This document shows positions 7,589-15,239 of a DNA stretch of 32,091 nucleotides, in pieces (position 1 is the stretch's first letter; the number at the start of each line of letters is the position of its first letter). The notes below the pieces were generated by a model. It was given only the letters and a program-made list of their open reading frames with translations, made no database searches and was not told the origin of the DNA. Both the position numbers and the translations under genes were made by a program. The DNA comes from Amycolatopsis acididurans (GTDB lineage Bacteria > Actinomycetota > Actinomycetes > Mycobacteriales > Pseudonocardiaceae): NCBI RefSeq assembly GCF_012328925.1, contig NZ_JAAXLS010000067.1:1-32091 (forward strand). Reading direction: 5' to 3'.

Positions 7589-8508
7589 GACGACGCCCCC
7601 TTCCCGGTGAGCAAGTCATCGACGTCCACGTCGGCGTCGTGGGGCCGGATCGTGGCCAGCTCCGTGAGGAAGCGCTCCGGCTCACGCATCCGCGCAATCC
7701 GTGCCAGCCAAGCAAAAGCTGCCGCGAACAGCGCGCCGACGAACAGCAACATGATTTGCCCGAACGCGGAGTCGTAGGGGGCGAGGTAGCCGCGGTTGAG
7801 CAGCACCAGCCCGATCGCGAAGGACAGCGTGGTGATCACGATGACGCGGACGCTGGTCCGGGTGCGGGCGCGGCCGGCCTCGACGCGCATCCGCATGGAC
7901 GCCTGCTCGCGTGCCTCGCTGGCGAGTTCGCCGAGCAGGTCGGCCAGTTGGCGGGCCTGGTGCTCGGCGGCGAGCACGAGCGCGGAGATCACCAGGTCCG
8001 CGGTGGGGTCGCGCAGTTGGTCGGCGAGGTGGCGCAGGGACGGTGCGAGGCGTTCGCCGCGTTCCAGCCGGACGGCGAGCTCGGTGATCTCCTCGCGGAT
8101 CGCTTCGGGGCAGGCCGGGGCGGTGGCGAGGATGGCCTGTTCCAGGCCGGCCGCGGCCACCAGGGTGTCACGCAGCATCTCCGTCCACCCGGCGATCGCC
8201 TCGATGCGTTCGAGGTGGCGCTTGTGGTCGACGTTCGAGCCGAGGATCCGCGGCAGGCCGACTACCGCGAGCGCGGTCAGGATGGCGGCGACCACCCAGC
8301 CGGTGACCGCGCCGACGGCCAGGCCGGCGAGCACGGCCACGACGAGCCAGCCGACCCGCTTGCGGTCATGCCGGGCGGCCAGCCAGGCACTCAGCCGCGA
8401 CGGAGTCGCCGGACGGGCGGGCCGGCCGCGCAGCCCGGCGGCGATGAGCAGGACACCGACGGCCACACCGGCACCGAGCAGGCCGAACAGGGCGGCGGTC
8501 GTGGTCAT
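7585..8508 (-). CDS. tadB: TadB, inner-membrane type II secretion F-domain protein
   Basis: A 307-aa membrane protein. N-terminal membrane segments lie near residues 4-24 and 52-85, the cytoplasmic T2SSF domain covers about 110-220 (WTEMLRDTLVAAAGLEQAI, then ALVLAAEHQARQLADLLGEL), and two C-terminal membrane segments occupy about 228-280. It is the partner of TadC. ATG at 8508 overlaps the tadA stop by four bases and is clearly the real start, although the frame stays open far upstream. Confidence 0.9.
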   Translation of the reverse strand: MTTTAALFGLLGAGVAVGVLLIAAGLRGRPARPATPSRLSAWLAARHDRKRVGWLVVAVLAGLAVGAVTGWVVAAILTALAVVGLPRILGSNVDHKRHLERIEAIAGWTEMLRDTLVAAAGLEQAILATAPACPEAIREEITELAVRLERGERLAPSLRHLADQLRDPTADLVISALVLAAEHQARQLADLLGELASEAREQASMRMRVEAGRARTRTSVRVIVITTLSFAIGLVLLNRGYLAPYDSAFGQIMLLFVGALFAAAFAWLARIARMREPERFLTELATIRPHDADVDVDDLLTGKGASS

Positions 8509-9953
8509 GGCGTCCACCACCCTTCGCGCCGCTCGAACAGGTCCGGGTCGTAACCCGCCTCGACGAGCAGGTCGACGGTGTCGGTGCGCAGCGGCGCGCC
8601 CGGTACGGCGCGCAGGTCCGGGCCGGGGCGCCAGACCTCGTTGCTGATGATCTGGGCGCCGTCGGCGCCGACGACTTCCCGGATGGAGGACACCACGCGC
8701 TTGCTCGGGTCGTCGCGGGGCTTTTCCAGGTGCACCACGAAGTGCAGCGCCGCAGCCACCAGCAGGTTGGTCGCTTCCATCGGCAACCGCTCGGGGCCTT
8801 GCACGGCGTAGGCGGCCAGCTTGGTGAACGCGCCCTGGCTGGAGCTGCTGTGCAGGGTGCCCATGCTGCCGTCGTTGCCCATGGACATCGCGTTGGTCAG
8901 CGGGATGACCTCGGGCCCGCGGACCTCGCCGACGATGACCCGGTCCGGCGACATGCGCAGGGACTGCCACACCAGGTCCGACAGCGAGATCTCGCCCTGG
9001 CCCTCGATGTTCGGTTCGCGGGCCTGCAGCGCCACCACATCCGGGTGCGCCTCGGCGTCCTCGCCGAGGCCGAGTTCGAAGACGTCCTCGATGGTGATCA
9101 GCCGTTCCCACGATGGGATGGCCGAGGCCAGGCCGCGCAGCAGGGTGGTCTTGCCGATCGCCGTGCCGCCGGTGACCAGGACGTTGCGCTTGGCGCGCAC
9201 CAGGGCCTTCAGGAAGCTCTCCAGCGCGAGGTCGATGGTGCCGTTCTCGCGCAGCTCGGCCAGCGTGACCTTGGTGAACCGGTGCCGGCGGATCGACACC
9301 GACGGGCGCGCGGTGACCGCCATGACCGCCGAGACACGCTCGCCACCGGGCAGCTGGAAGTTCACGATCGGGCTGCCGCGGTCGAAGCGGCGCTCCTCCA
9401 CTCCGGAACGGGTAGCCAGGTCCCGGATGAGGTCGATCAGCTCGGTGTCCGAGCCGACCACCGGGGGCAACCGCTTGCGACGGCCATCGGCGTACTTGAC
9501 GAAGACACGGTCGCCGTTGATGTTGATGTTCTCGATGTCGGTGTCGGCCAGCAGCGGTTCCAGACCGGCCAGACCGAAGACCTCGTCCAGGACCTGGCGA
9601 ATCAGACGCTGCTCGACCTCGGGAGCCACGAGCATCCCGCCGGTGGCGGAGTTGCGCAGCTCGGCCTGGGCGTGCGCCTCGGCCGCGTCGGTCAGGATCG
9701 CCTCGGCCAGCCGGCGGCGTGCTGGGGCGTCCATCGGCGGGCGGCCGGCGGTCTCGTCAGCCCGGATGCGTTGGCTGAGTTGGGCGGACAACTCCTCGCG
9801 CAGGTGCTGCCGCAGCCGTTCCACCGCGGCGGCTTCCCCGGCAGGCCGGTGTGGCAGATCCGCCGGTCCAGCCGCGTGGTGGGCAGCCAGGTTCGGGCCG
9901 GCGCCGTTGGTCGACGCCGCCAGGCGCGGATCACCGACGTCAGGCCGCGTCAT
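8505..9953 (-). CDS. tadA: TadA, type II/IV secretion-family pilus assembly ATPase
   Basis: This 482-aa ATPase has an N-terminal extension of about 100 residues, an N-terminal sensor domain (LADTDIENININGD), and a RecA-like core. The core contains Walker A GGTAIGKTT at 262-270, the Asp box ITIED at 286-290, Walker B RVIVGEVRG at 338-346 and the His box GTLHS at 365-369. All key residues for ATP hydrolysis are present. The Walker A has Ala-Ile where Gly-Ser is commonest, which keeps Lys-Thr intact. It powers Flp pilus assembly from the cytoplasmic face. The gene is coupled by four-base overlaps to the TadZ-like gene and to tadB. Confidence 0.95.
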   Translation of the reverse strand: MTRPDVGDPRLAASTNGAGPNLAAHHAAGPADLPHRPAGEAAAVERLRQHLREELSAQLSQRIRADETAGRPPMDAPARRRLAEAILTDAAEAHAQAELRNSATGGMLVAPEVEQRLIRQVLDEVFGLAGLEPLLADTDIENININGDRVFVKYADGRRKRLPPVVGSDTELIDLIRDLATRSGVEERRFDRGSPIVNFQLPGGERVSAVMAVTARPSVSIRRHRFTKVTLAELRENGTIDLALESFLKALVRAKRNVLVTGGTAIGKTTLLRGLASAIPSWERLITIEDVFELGLGEDAEAHPDVVALQAREPNIEGQGEISLSDLVWQSLRMSPDRVIVGEVRGPEVIPLTNAMSMGNDGSMGTLHSSSSQGAFTKLAAYAVQGPERLPMEATNLLVAAALHFVVHLEKPRDDPSKRVVSSIREVVGADGAQIISNEVWRPGPDLRAVPGAPLRTDTVDLLVEAGYDPDLFERREGWWTP

Positions 9954-10789
9954 GGCGTCGCTCCGTTACGGGTTTGCGGCCCGAGCGGTTGCAGCGCCAC
10001 ACCCGAGACCGGCTCACCCGGAACGGCCAACCGCAGGTGCGAGGCACGGGCGCCGTTGCCGGTCGGCTGGTGCCCGTGCGCATAAAGGTTGAGCGCGATC
10101 CTGGCGGCGGCCCGCCCCAGCGGGGACTTGTCGGGCCCACGTCGGCCGGTGCCCTGGCCACACAACACTGCGGCGCCCTTGTCGTCGCGCGGCACGCGAC
10201 CCATCACCGGGATGCGCAGCGCTTGGGAGACCTCCGCGGTCGGGTAGCCGTCGCCGACCAGGACGAAGCACGGGCGTCGTGACCACTGCTGGGCGGCCTG
10301 CAGCTTGAGCGCGACGTGCGCGAGCTCGTCGTCGTGCGGGCGGGCGACCAGCAGCATCGCGTCCGCGCTGCGGATGATCGGGAACGCGGGCGAGTCCGGA
10401 TCGACCCGGCCGCAGTCGGCGATGACCGTGGTCTCCGGCTGGTCTGTGGCCCGACGCAGCGGCGAGGACGGGCCCGAGGCCAGCACCGTCAGGGCGGCGC
10501 GAGCTTGTTCGGCACCGACCGGGCCGAGCACCACCCGCAGGCCACCGGGGAGAAGCTGGGTGTGCTGGGCGAGCAGATTCGGATCGGCACCGCTACGGCC
10601 TCGTGCCGCCGCGGCCAAGCTGACCAGGCCCGGTGTGTCGGGCAGCCGGAAGCGGGCCATCAGGTCACCGCCGGCGGGGTCGACCTCGACCACGATCGGG
10701 TTCTCCTGGCCCGGCCAACGGGCGCCGAGCGCGGTCGCCAGTGTGGTCACGCCCGGCGACCCTTTCAGCGAGCAGACGGCGATGAGCAT
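9950..10789 (-). CDS. tadZ: TadZ/CpaE-like MinD-family protein
   Basis: A 279-aa MinD/ParA-type protein. The deviant P-loop CSLKGSPGVTTLATALG keeps the first Lys (KG) but has Val where ParA proteins have the second Lys. This is seen in TadZ proteins, which place the pilus machine in the cell. VVEVDPAGGDL supplies the following Asp motif and TVIADCGRVDPDSP resembles the DxG region. ATG at 10789 was chosen because it shares its A with the TGA of the SAF gene and follows an AGGAGG sequence; the frame extends upstream, but out of context. It ends in a four-base overlap with tadA. Confidence 0.85.
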   Translation of the reverse strand: MLIAVCSLKGSPGVTTLATALGARWPGQENPIVVEVDPAGGDLMARFRLPDTPGLVSLAAAARGRSGADPNLLAQHTQLLPGGLRVVLGPVGAEQARAALTVLASGPSSPLRRATDQPETTVIADCGRVDPDSPAFPIIRSADAMLLVARPHDDELAHVALKLQAAQQWSRRPCFVLVGDGYPTAEVSQALRIPVMGRVPRDDKGAAVLCGQGTGRRGPDKSPLGRAAARIALNLYAHGHQPTGNGARASHLRLAVPGEPVSGVALQPLGPQTRNGATP

Positions 10790-11502
10790 CAGCGGCCTCC
10801 TCCCGCGATCGCGACCAGACTGAGTTGTCCCGCCGGGGCCGATGCCAATGCGCGAGCGTCCGATTCGGATAGTTGCAGCGACACGACCGTGGTCTGCTCG
10901 GTCTCGCGCGTGGCAATGCCTGTCACCACCGCGGTCCACGACGACGTCTGCCCGGAACCGGTCGACGTTCCGGTCGTTGTGCCCTGCCCTGGAGTCGTGA
11001 GGACCGCGACGGTGGTACCGGGCGACAGGTCGGGCGGGAACTGTCCCGGCTTCAGCCCGACGGCGGCGATTGCCTTGCCCTGTGCCGGAATCTGTGGGGC
11101 GCCGAGCACCGAACGGGTCACAAGTGAGCCGGCGGGCAGGCTGAACGCCACCGGCTGACCCACCACTGTGGACGCAGCCGATGCGGGCATCACGTCCATG
11201 CCGGAGTCTGCGGCCATGCTGACCTGCTTGAGATCCTGCGCCGTCAGAACTTGGCCTACGGCAACAGGACGGGCCAGCGCGAGCACGTTTTCCCGGTCAC
11301 CCAGCTGCATTCCGGCGAACACACCGCCGGCCGCACACACCAGGACCAGCAGAACACCGAGCAATAGGTAAGGCACGCTTCGGCGCCGACCGCTGCCGCT
11401 CAAACGCGAAGGAGTCTTGCCGTCACGGCCAGCCCACGCGTTCGGCGACGCTGGTTTCTGCGTCGTCGTGTCCGTGCTGGTCGAACCTGCGGTAGTGGTC
11501 AC
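10789..11502 (-). CDS. cpaB: CpaB/RcpC-like SAF-domain pilus assembly protein
   Basis: A 237-aa protein with a Ser/Thr/Arg-rich cytoplasmic N-terminus, one membrane helix near residues 44-66 (VPYLLLGVLLVLVCAAGGVF), then an SAF-like domain. The SAF signs are ALARPVAVGQVLTAQDL, the loop with Pro-Ala-Gly-Ser-Leu-Val, and LKPGQFPPDLSPGTTVAVL. CpaB/RcpC proteins belong to the periplasmic part of Tad machines and in monoderms probably contact the cell wall. Two GTG codons are adjacent (11505 and 11502). GAAGGAGGTC upstream gives the better six-base spacing to 11502. Confidence 0.8.
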   Translation of the reverse strand: MTTTAGSTSTDTTTQKPASPNAWAGRDGKTPSRLSGSGRRRSVPYLLLGVLLVLVCAAGGVFAGMQLGDRENVLALARPVAVGQVLTAQDLKQVSMAADSGMDVMPASAASTVVGQPVAFSLPAGSLVTRSVLGAPQIPAQGKAIAAVGLKPGQFPPDLSPGTTVAVLTTPGQGTTTGTSTGSGQTSSWTAVVTGIATRETEQTTVVSLQLSESDARALASAPAGQLSLVAIAGGGR

Positions 11503-11593
11503 CACCGACCTCCTTCAGGCATGACGCCATCGCGACGCGTCGACTCGGGTATTCGACGTGCCTTGTTCGCAACAGGGTGTTTCGTTGTGCACG

Positions 11594-11612
11594 CCCGCCC
11601 TCGTGAGGCGGG
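11594..11612 (-). terminator. hairpin between the secreted-protein gene and the CpaB-like gene
   Basis: CCCGCC at 11594-11599 pairs with GGCGGG at 11607-11612 around a seven-base loop, in the 119-base gap after the secreted-protein gene. No T-run follows on the minus strand, so it may attenuate rather than fully terminate, or act as an mRNA processing hairpin before the main Tad operon. Confidence 0.4.
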
Positions 11613-11621
11613 AGGCTTTGC

Positions 11622-12665
11622 TCAGCCGGTCGCGATTCCCTGGCTCTCCGCCACGCGGAACGCCACCGAGGCCGAGGTCGTCATGTTCGGGAACGTGCCG
11701 CCCTGGCCCGCGCCCGACCACGTCACGGTCCAGTTCACCGTGGCGGTCACCGGGAACGCGTCGGCGCGCTGCCCGGCCGAGGACGTCTTGTAGGTGTAGC
11801 CGCAGTCCGGCGAGGCGCTCTTCGGGTCACCACCGGCGGGGAACGGCGAGCCAGGACCAGTACAGGTCACCGAGCCGCCATCACCCATCGACCACGTCAC
11901 CGAGGTCGGCCTCGCGACCGCAGTCACCGACACGCCCGGCACCGACGCGGTGGCCGAGACGTCACCCCAGCTGCTGCGGTCCAGCCACAACCACGTCGGC
12001 AGGCTGACCAGCTGATCGCCAGCCGGGTTCGCCTTGATCTTCGGAGTAGGAAGCCGCAGCTGGTTCCGCGCCTGCGCCGCGAGCTCGGCTGGCGACGGCA
12101 GTGGCGCCGGGCCGGGCTGGCCGTCAGCGATCCAGACCGGCGGCCGGTACAGCGCATCCGCGAAGCCGGGCCCGGTGCACTTGTAGACGTACCAGGCGCC
12201 GGACGGTGGTTGGGCCTGCGCGAACCGCGGCTGCGCGACCGCGAACTGCGCGGTGGCCGACGCGCTCTGCGGCCGGTACACCGCGGGGACCGCGGTGACT
12301 CCGCCGGTCTTGGGCGGAACCTGGAAGGCCGCCGGCTGCACGCCTCCCGGTGGCGGGCCCTGGTAATCACTGCGCACATAGCCGCACTGGGCCAGGTTGG
12401 GGTTACCGCCGATGATCGTGTCGCCATTGGCGTTGGCCTGACCCGAGCCGGGCTTGCTCTGTCCAGGGTTGCCAGGCTTGCTGTTCCCGTTGCCCTGGTT
12501 ACCGCTTCCAGGGCGGGGATTCTTGCCCGCGCCGAGTTCGCAACCAGGGTTGGGGTACTGGCTGCAGTCGGTGAATCCCCACCCGCCGTCCGCGAAGGCG
12601 GGGACCGCGGTCGCCACGATCACGGCCGCGGACAGACCGACTACGACTCCCAATCGCTTTAACAC
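11622..12665 (-). CDS. secreted Gly/Pro/Asn-rich protein of the Tad locus
   Basis: A 347-aa exported protein. It has a Sec signal peptide (residues 1-25, cleavage likely after VPAFA), then a low-complexity Gly/Asn/Pro/Lys segment (about 45-85), then a beta-rich part with a cluster of Trp residues (LPTWLWLDRSSW). Several Cys are present (DCSQ, GCEL, QCGY, YKCTG, VTCTG, DCGY). The C-terminal SVTWSMGDGGSVTC and CGYTYKTSSAGQ resemble PKD/Ig-like beta-sandwich repeats. GTG at 12665 overlaps the stop of the lipoprotein gene by seven bases. Proteins of this kind are found next to actinobacterial Tad genes; a surface adhesin or pilus-associated role is inferred from context. Confidence 0.8.
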   Translation of the reverse strand: MLKRLGVVVGLSAAVIVATAVPAFADGGWGFTDCSQYPNPGCELGAGKNPRPGSGNQGNGNSKPGNPGQSKPGSGQANANGDTIIGGNPNLAQCGYVRSDYQGPPPGGVQPAAFQVPPKTGGVTAVPAVYRPQSASATAQFAVAQPRFAQAQPPSGAWYVYKCTGPGFADALYRPPVWIADGQPGPAPLPSPAELAAQARNQLRLPTPKIKANPAGDQLVSLPTWLWLDRSSWGDVSATASVPGVSVTAVARPTSVTWSMGDGGSVTCTGPGSPFPAGGDPKSASPDCGYTYKTSSAGQRADAFPVTATVNWTVTWSGAGQGGTFPNMTTSASVAFRVAESQGIATG

Positions 12666-13249
12666 GTGCCCACCGCCTCTACTGCGAAGCGGGTGACCCT
12701 CCACGTGCCGTCCTGCTGCTTTTTGACTTCCGCGGTGATCGAGCGTCGCCCGCCCGGTGTGTCGTTGAGCAGCTGACCGTTCTTGTACTTCAGCCAGCCG
12801 CTGTCATCTCCGCAGTCCGAGATCATGACCGTGGTCGGGTTGTCCGGCGGATCCACCTTGGACACCTGGGGGTTCGTCTTCGGCTCGCCCTTCGTCACGA
12901 CACCGTTGAGATGGTCCGTGTACAGGCTGCGGTTGATCACCCCGAGCGCGTCGCCGGTCGCGTACTTTGCGAGCTCAGGTGACTGCCAGTCGGCGGTTTC
13001 ACCGGCCTTGGCCATCTGCCGCCACATGCCCGTGTAGGCAGCCGTCGCCTGCTGACGCGCTGTGTCCGCCGGAGAAGCCGACGACGGCGGAGCGCTGGTC
13101 GTTGATGGCGGTGTTGCCGCCCCAGTCGTGCCCCCAGGCGTCGAAGACGAGTTCGAACTACAGGCCGCCAACGTCAGCGCCGCGAGTCCAACAACCGCCA
13201 GTCCCACCCTGCGCCGGCCGTTGCGGCCGTGTACGTTGCCCCCGACCAC
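12659..13249 (-). CDS. lipoprotein of the Tad locus
   Basis: An about 196-aa lipoprotein: Arg-rich n-region, hydrophobic stretch, and lipobox LAAC with the Cys near residue 30, followed by a Ser/Thr/Pro-rich linker. The remainder (YTGMWRQMAKAGETADW, MISDCGDDSGWLKYKNG, WRVTRFAVEAVGTC) has the look of an NTF2-like fold common in actinobacterial lipoproteins. GTG at 13249 is preferred because GAGGGGG lies five bases before it; GTG at 13255 overlaps that site. It is the first gene of the minus-strand Tad cluster and is translationally coupled to the secreted protein. Likely anchored to the outer face of the membrane. Confidence 0.82.
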   Translation of the reverse strand: MVGGNVHGRNGRRRVGLAVVGLAALTLAACSSNSSSTPGGTTGAATPPSTTSAPPSSASPADTARQQATAAYTGMWRQMAKAGETADWQSPELAKYATGDALGVINRSLYTDHLNGVVTKGEPKTNPQVSKVDPPDNPTTVMISDCGDDSGWLKYKNGQLLNDTPGGRRSITAEVKKQQDGTWRVTRFAVEAVGTC

Positions 13250-13334
13250 GTGCACCCCCTCGGATCTGCGAAAATTCCTTTCGATCTAGTGTGGTACTCC
13301 TCACGTCTACCTGGCGCCCCCTAGGAGACCGCAA

Positions 13335-13413
13335 TGTCCCTATGAAGGGACACAAGTGTCGGAACAGCGAAAACAGGTCAAAGTTCACCCAAATGGGCTA
13401 ATGACACCGTGTC
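13335..13413. promoter_or_regulatory. two palindromes between the Tad operon and the prepilin peptidase gene
   Basis: TGTCCCT at 13335-13341 and AGGGACA at 13346-13352 form a perfect 7-bp inverted repeat with a four-base centre. GACACCGTGTC at 13403-13413 is a second palindrome with one central base. The second is flanked by AAATGGGC and AAATGGCG direct repeats. They lie in the 283-base divergent promoter region and could coordinate both transcripts. No clear -35/-10 pair was found. Confidence 0.45.
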
Positions 13414-13532
13414 CAAATGGCGCTGAGTAGTAGGTTCATTACACCGGAAGGCCGTAACCAGGGGGCTACAGGGGGTACAGCGTTGACGAGCTCTGTCACA
13501 TCCGCGAGCAGGCGAATGGCGCGAGCGTCTCG

Positions 13533-14177
13533 GTGACCGCGCTCAGCCTCGCCGGCTGGGGCCTGGTCGGACTCGTTGTCGCCAGTGTCCTGCGTATCGC
13601 CGTCCAGCGAAGCTCGCTTCTCCCGGCGGGGTGCGAACGACTGGCCCCACGGGGCCTGCTCGAAGTGGTCACCGCGGTCCTGTTCTCGGCACTGGCCTGG
13701 CGCATCGGCGCCGTGCCCGACCTGTTCGCCTACTCCTGGCTCGCCGCTGCTGGTGTCCTGCTGGCCGCGATCGACTGGAACTCCCGCACGCTACCCACCA
13801 AGCTCATCTGGCCCAGCGGCATCATCCTCGCCGCGCTCTTCGGCATGGCTGCCCTGCTCAACCGCGACGCGTACCCGGTCCTCCGCTCCACTGCCGGCCT
13901 GCTCGCGCTCCTCGCGTTCTACGGAGCGCTCTACTTCCTTCGACCTGGCCAGCTCGGCGGCGGAGATCTCCGGCTTGGGGGCATGCTGGGCCTTGCGCTG
14001 GGTTGGAATGGGTGGGCGGCGCTGCTGGTGGGAACACTGCTCGGCTGGCTCGGTGCGGCCATTACGTTGGTTGTGCTGCGCATCGCCCGGCGGGTGGAAC
14101 CGACCAAGGAGATCTCCCTCGGGCCGTTCCTCGTCGTTGGTGCGCTCGCCGCGATCCTCATCCAGCCGACGACTTGA
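13533..14177 (+). CDS. A24-family prepilin peptidase (TadV-like)
   Basis: A 214-aa, mostly hydrophobic protein with about six membrane segments. It carries the two aspartyl motifs of A24 peptidases: AAIDWNSRTLP (first Asp near residue 78) and GGGDLRLGGMLG (GxGD, second Asp). These enzymes cleave the leader of Flp pilins and TadE-like pseudopilins at the inner membrane face; the substrates here would be the products of the 5467, 5961 and 6457 genes. It is encoded divergently from the Tad operon, and its last 20 bases overlap the convergent HTH gene. GTG start at 13533 with no strong ribosome-binding site. Confidence 0.9.
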   Translation: MTALSLAGWGLVGLVVASVLRIAVQRSSLLPAGCERLAPRGLLEVVTAVLFSALAWRIGAVPDLFAYSWLAAAGVLLAAIDWNSRTLPTKLIWPSGIILAALFGMAALLNRDAYPVLRSTAGLLALLAFYGALYFLRPGQLGGGDLRLGGMLGLALGWNGWAALLVGTLLGWLGAAITLVVLRIARRVEPTKEISLGPFLVVGALAAILIQPTT

Positions 14178-14730
14178 CGTCCACGAGGCCGGTCTTCCCG
14201 GTCAGTGCGGAGTGCCGGTCTTGGCGCCCCAGGGTTCGGGCGCACACCGCGGCGCATGCGTAAGGACACGTCAGGCCGCACTCGCTCTCGCGGCTATCGC
14301 CGCCAAGGGGAACCAGGTTGCTCGCTTCACGCGTGATAGCCCGCCTCCGGCGGAGGTCGGCTGGCGTCAGAGTGCGCGATAGCGCCTCCCACATCAGGTC
14401 CGTCGGCACGTCCTGCTCATTGGACAAGTCCTCAACGGTGGTTCCGGTGATCCACCGTCTGGCCGACGGACGCATCGCCATGGCCGCGAGCTTGGTCCGC
14501 GCAGCCCGTCGTCGCGCCGCCATCCGTGCGGCCTCGGAGCGGGTCCGCTGAACCCCTGCATCACGTACGAGGCTCTCGACGACTCCGCGCGTGCGGCCCG
14601 TGCGCTCGGCGACCTCCCGCGCGGAGAGGCCCTGTTGATAAAGAGCGACCAGGCGCCTGGCCTCCCTGATGCGAACCTTGGCCATCCTGTTGGGGCCTTG
14701 TCGCACAATGACATCAGCGGCGTCAAGCAC
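14158..14730 (-). CDS. C-terminal part of a multi-HTH protein, cut off by an in-frame TAA
   Basis: If translated separately from GTG at 14730 this is 190 aa. Residues 1-15 (LDAADVIVRQGPNR) look like the end of a helix-turn-helix unit whose first half lies in the upstream gene. Residues 20-70 are a complete unit (LVALYQQGLSAREVAERTGR, then VVESLVRDAGVQR). The two reading frames are the same, separated only by TAA at 14734-14736 and one GAC codon, so this is probably one gene broken by a nonsense change. Restart at the GTG four bases after the stop is conceivable. The tail holds three Cys (CGLTCPYAC). The end overlaps the convergent prepilin peptidase gene by 20 bases. Confidence 0.6.
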   Translation of the reverse strand: MLDAADVIVRQGPNRMAKVRIREARRLVALYQQGLSAREVAERTGRTRGVVESLVRDAGVQRTRSEAARMAARRRAARTKLAAMAMRPSARRWITGTTVEDLSNEQDVPTDLMWEALSRTLTPADLRRRRAITREASNLVPLGGDSRESECGLTCPYACAAVCARTLGRQDRHSALTGKTGLVDVKSSAG

Positions 14731-14733
14731 GTC

Positions 14734-15195
14734 TTAAACCACACGCGAACCGATCTTCAGGTGCTCGGCGACCTTCGGATAGGACCAGCCTGTCGCTGTG
14801 TAGAGGTGGATGATCTGTTGCCGCAGTGGGTCGGGCACTTGCGCACTCAGTGCCTCACTGATGGTGCGATTGATACCCGCCTCGGTGACTACTCGATTGA
14901 TGGTGCTGGGCGGTCGACCCACGATCTTGCTGATCTCGATGCTGGAGGTCCAGCGGGTACCAGTCCATGTCTGGTACAGCGCGATAATGCGTTTCTTCTC
15001 CCCTGTGGTCAGTCGGCGTTTCTTGCCTCGTGCGACCCCGGCCTTCTCGATGGTGTTTTCCACAGCCGTGCGAGAGCGGCCGACTTGACGAGCGATGGCA
15101 GTATTCGTTGGCCACCGTCCGTTGACCTTGGTCAGGTACAGGTCGACAATCGTCTGCTTCTCGGCGGCGGCCAGCCGCGGTGCGCGCGAAGACAT
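14734..15195 (-). CDS. N-terminal part of a multi-HTH (homeodomain-like) protein
   Basis: A 153-aa protein made of repeated homeodomain-like HTH units. Unit 1 runs IVDLYLTK through TAIARQVGRSRTAVENTIEKAGV, unit 2 runs IIALYQTW through EISKIVGRPPSTINRVVTEAGI, and unit 3 starts IIHLYTATGWSYPKVAEHLK. Unit 3 is cut by TAA exactly at the position that carries Glu, Asn or Glu in the other units. Such repeats occur in resolvase-like and GcrA-like DNA-binding proteins. ATG at 15195 is chosen; a TTG at 15234 would add 13 residues. It lies just downstream of the sigma-factor gene on the same strand. Confidence 0.65.
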   Translation of the reverse strand: MSSRAPRLAAAEKQTIVDLYLTKVNGRWPTNTAIARQVGRSRTAVENTIEKAGVARGKKRRLTTGEKKRIIALYQTWTGTRWTSSIEISKIVGRPPSTINRVVTEAGINRTISEALSAQVPDPLRQQIIHLYTATGWSYPKVAEHLKIGSRVV

Positions 15196-15239
15196 ATTGT
15201 GGTTCCGTTGGTGCCTAACAACTTTGAGACTCAATACGG

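Noticed and set aside
8509..9111. Upstream extension of the tadB frame
   Set aside because: It runs entirely inside tadA in another frame; the ATGA overlap at 8505-8508 marks the true start.
6635..10092. Several long plus-strand frames opposite the tadA-tadC genes
   Set aside because: They are antisense shadows in a GC-rich operon whose minus-strand products are unambiguous Tad components.
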